A DNA stretch of 64,000 bases from Massilia sp. ZL223 (GTDB lineage Bacteria; Pseudomonadota; Gammaproteobacteria; Burkholderiales; Burkholderiaceae_D), in NCBI RefSeq assembly GCF_018119395.1, contig NZ_JAGPWD010000006.1:1-64000 (forward strand), read 5' to 3'. Made by a program: the position numbers and the translations under genes. The notes beneath the pieces are model-generated. The model searched no databases and was not told the origin of the DNA. It saw only the letters and a program-made list of their open reading frames with translations. Below, piece by piece: positions 62,177-64,000 of this stretch; position 1 is the stretch's first letter, and the number at the start of each line of letters is the position of its first letter.

Positions 62177-63763
62177 ATGATCAAACAAGCCCTCATTTCC
62201 GTTTCCGACAAGACCGGCGTGCTCGACTTCGCGCGCGCCCTCAGCGCACTCGGCGTCAACATCCTGTCGACTGGCGGCACCGCCAAGCTGCTGCAGGATA
62301 ACGGCGTCCAGGTGACCGAGGTTGCCGATTACACCGGTTTCCCGGAAATGCTCGACGGCCGCGTCAAGACCCTGCACCCGAAGGTCCACGGCGGCATCCT
62401 GGCGCGCCGCGACCTGCCTGAGCACGTCGCCAAGCTGGACGAGCACGGCATTCCGCAGATCGACATGGTCGTGGTCAACCTGTACCCGTTCCAGCAGACC
62501 GTCGCCAAGGAAGAGTGCTCGCTGGAAGATGCGATCGAGAACATCGACATCGGCGGCCCGACCATGCTGCGCTCGGCGGCCAAGAACCACCGCGACGTGG
62601 TCGTGATCGTCGACCCGGCCGACTATGGCGTGGTGCTGGCCGAGATGAAGGGCACGGGCGAAGCCGCCGGCCCGGTCAGCTACGAAACCAAGTTCCGCCT
62701 GGCCAAGAAAGTGTTCGCCCACACCGCCCAGTACGACGGCGCGATCACCAACTACCTGACCAGCCTGGGCGAAGACCGCCAGCACGCGACCCGTTCGGGC
62801 TATCCGCAGACCCTGAACATGAGCTTCGAAAAGGTCCAGGACATGCGCTACGGCGAGAACCCGCACCAGGGCGCCGCCTTCTACCGCGACATCGCTCTAG
62901 TTCCCGGCGCGCTGGCCAACTACCGCCAGCTGCAGGGCAAGGAACTGTCATACAACAACATCGCCGACGCCGACGCGGCCTGGGAATGCGTCAAGTCGCT
63001 GGGCGGCCTGGGCCAGCCGGCCGGCTGCGTGATCGTCAAGCACGCCAACCCGTGCGGCGTGGCGATCGGCGCGGACGCGCTCGACGCCTACAACCGCGCC
63101 CTGCAGACCGACCCGACCTCGGCCTTCGGCGGCATCATCGCCTTCAACGTCGAAGTCGACGGCAAGGCGGCCGAAGCGCTGGCCAAGCTGTTCGTGGAAG
63201 TGCTGATCGCCCCGAGCTTCACGCCTGACGCGCGCCAGATCATGTCGGCCAAGCAGAACGTGCGCCTGCTGGAAATTCCGCTGGGCGCCGGCCAGAACCC
63301 CTACGACGTCAAGCGCGTCGGCGGCGGCCTGCTGGTGCAGTCGCCGGACGCCAAGAACGTGGGCCTGGGCGACCTGCGCGTGGTCACCAAGAAGCAGCCG
63401 ACCCAGCAGCAGCTGCAGGACATGATGTTCGCGTGGCGCGTGGCCAAGTTCGTCAAGTCGAACGCCATCGTGTTCTGCGGTAACGGCATGACCCTGGGCG
63501 TGGGCGCGGGCCAGATGAGCCGCATCGACTCGGCGCGCATCGCTTCGATCAAGGCCCAGAACGCCGGCCTGACCCTGGCCGGTTCGGCCGTGGCCTCGGA
63601 CGCCTTCTTCCCGTTCCGCGACGGCCTGGACGTGGTGGTCGATGCGGGCGCGACCTGCGTCATCCACCCGGGCGGCTCGATGCGCGACCAGGAAGTGATC
63701 GACGCGGCCGATGAGCGCGGCGTCGTGATGCTGTACACCGGTACCCGTCACTTCCGCCACTAA
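62177..63763 (+). CDS. purH: Bifunctional AICAR formyltransferase / IMP cyclohydrolase
   Basis: A 528-residue enzyme for the last two steps of IMP synthesis. The N-terminal MGS-like cyclohydrolase domain (about 1-195: [29 protein letters not shown]) is followed by the formyltransferase domain (about 200-528: [51 protein letters not shown], with the catalytic Lys-His in the second). The ATG at 62177 is the family start. A perfect 10-bp hairpin follows the stop. Confidence 0.97.
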   Translation: MIKQALISVSDKTGVLDFARALSALGVNILSTGGTAKLLQDNGVQVTEVADYTGFPEMLDGRVKTLHPKVHGGILARRDLPEHVAKLDEHGIPQIDMVVVNLYPFQQTVAKEECSLEDAIENIDIGGPTMLRSAAKNHRDVVVIVDPADYGVVLAEMKGTGEAAGPVSYETKFRLAKKVFAHTAQYDGAITNYLTSLGEDRQHATRSGYPQTLNMSFEKVQDMRYGENPHQGAAFYRDIALVPGALANYRQLQGKELSYNNIADADAAWECVKSLGGLGQPAGCVIVKHANPCGVAIGADALDAYNRALQTDPTSAFGGIIAFNVEVDGKAAEALAKLFVEVLIAPSFTPDARQIMSAKQNVRLLEIPLGAGQNPYDVKRVGGGLLVQSPDAKNVGLGDLRVVTKKQPTQQQLQDMMFAWRVAKFVKSNAIVFCGNGMTLGVGAGQMSRIDSARIASIKAQNAGLTLAGSAVASDAFFPFRDGLDVVVDAGATCVIHPGGSMRDQEVIDAADERGVVMLYTGTRHFRH

Positions 63764-63773
63764 TCTGCCTGCC

Positions 63774-63800
63774 GGCGGGATCCTTTCTGCGGATCCCGCC
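63774..63800 (+). terminator. Hairpin after purH
   Basis: A perfect 10-bp stem GGCGGGATCC / GGATCCCGCC with a 7-nt loop, 10 nt after the purH stop. There is no T-run, so termination may be incomplete and ruvC may be partly read through. Confidence 0.5.
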
Positions 63801-63889
63801 ATCCAAGTGGTGTGATCAAAACCGCCACTTACTGTGTTTTTCTACAGTATTTTTCCCACGAACACCCCCAGCCGCTATATCATTCCACA

Positions 63890-64000
63890 ATGATTATTCT
63901 CGGCATCGACCCGGGCCTGCGTACGACGGGGTTCGGCGTCATTGAAAAACATGGCGCGAAGCTGCGCTACATCGCCTCGGGCACCATCAAGACGGGCCTG
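63890..64000 (+). CDS. ruvC: Holliday junction endonuclease RuvC (partial, 3' end outside window)
   Basis: The first 37 codons of Ruv[19 protein letters not shown] carries the first catalytic aspartate (D7) and is diagnostic, and [11 protein letters not shown] follows as in the family. The ATG at 63890 is the standard start. Position after purH is the usual betaproteobacterial order, normally followed by ruvA-ruvB outside the window. Confidence 0.93.
   Translation, partial: MIILGIDPGLRTTGFGVIEKHGAKLRYIASGTIKTGL

Overview
This window looks like chromosomal DNA from a high-GC betaproteobacterium, most likely Oxalobacteraceae of the Massilia/Telluria type. That placement is inferred from several things. 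The codon bias is strongly G/C-ending. The gene neighbourhoods mreCD-mrdA-rodA-rlpA, dusB-fis-purH-ruvC, def/fmt facing LysM-dprA-smg-topB, and rsmB-DUF4390-ntrYX are characteristic of the group. Betaproteobacterial families such as DUF3567 are present. No species can be named from the sequence alone. No rRNA, tRNA, CRISPR array, prophage or intact insertion sequence was recognised.

Layout. 1-4706: the tail of mreC, then mreD, PBP2, RodA and RlpA, a cell-elongation and envelope operon. 4419-8050: an AT-rich patch carrying a large solitary KAP-family P-loop NTPase; the composition change starts inside the SPOR domain of rlpA and ends inside the 3' end of the facing SPOR-domain gene. 7934-14094 (minus): SPOR protein, coaX, birA, SDR oxidoreductase, dsbA, SPOR protein and argS, most overlapping by 4 nt. 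14297-22698 (plus): rsmB, DUF4390, an NtrY-like kinase, an NtrX-like regulator without an AAA+ domain, a G3E-like protein without a P-loop, DUF3567, a class II amidotransferase and an EAL-HDOD signalling protein. 22915-29331 (minus, with one plus-strand orphan BrnA antitoxin): SPW membrane protein, metH, fmt and def. 29602-37398 (plus): LysM, dprA, smg, topB and a chemoreceptor.

37612-47677 is mostly minus strand and transport-related: an orphan addiction-module component, an ABC permease fused to an M1 aminopeptidase with its ATPase, an OsmC protein, a second NatAB-like exporter and a secreted TAP-like hydrolase. A conserved unknown and coq7 lie between them on the plus strand. 47971-48801 holds rplM-rpsI. 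49062-52302 holds a lipase with its dedicated foldase, then a secreted SnoaL-like protein and a MerR regulator whose probable operator is visible. 52434-64000 is housekeeping: argC, bactofilin, erpA, anmK, M23 peptidase, tyrS-dtd, PEBP, phosphatase, dusB, fis, purH and the start of ruvC.

A family of REP-like palindromic elements, usually two inverted copies about 50-90 nt apart, sits in intergenic gaps. The most interesting accessory item is the solitary KAP NTPase, a candidate defence or membrane-associated NTPase of unknown role. The MerR operator, the half-sites upstream of the orphan BrnA, the pseudo-G3E protein and a short anomalous codon tract inside tyrS are secondary leads.
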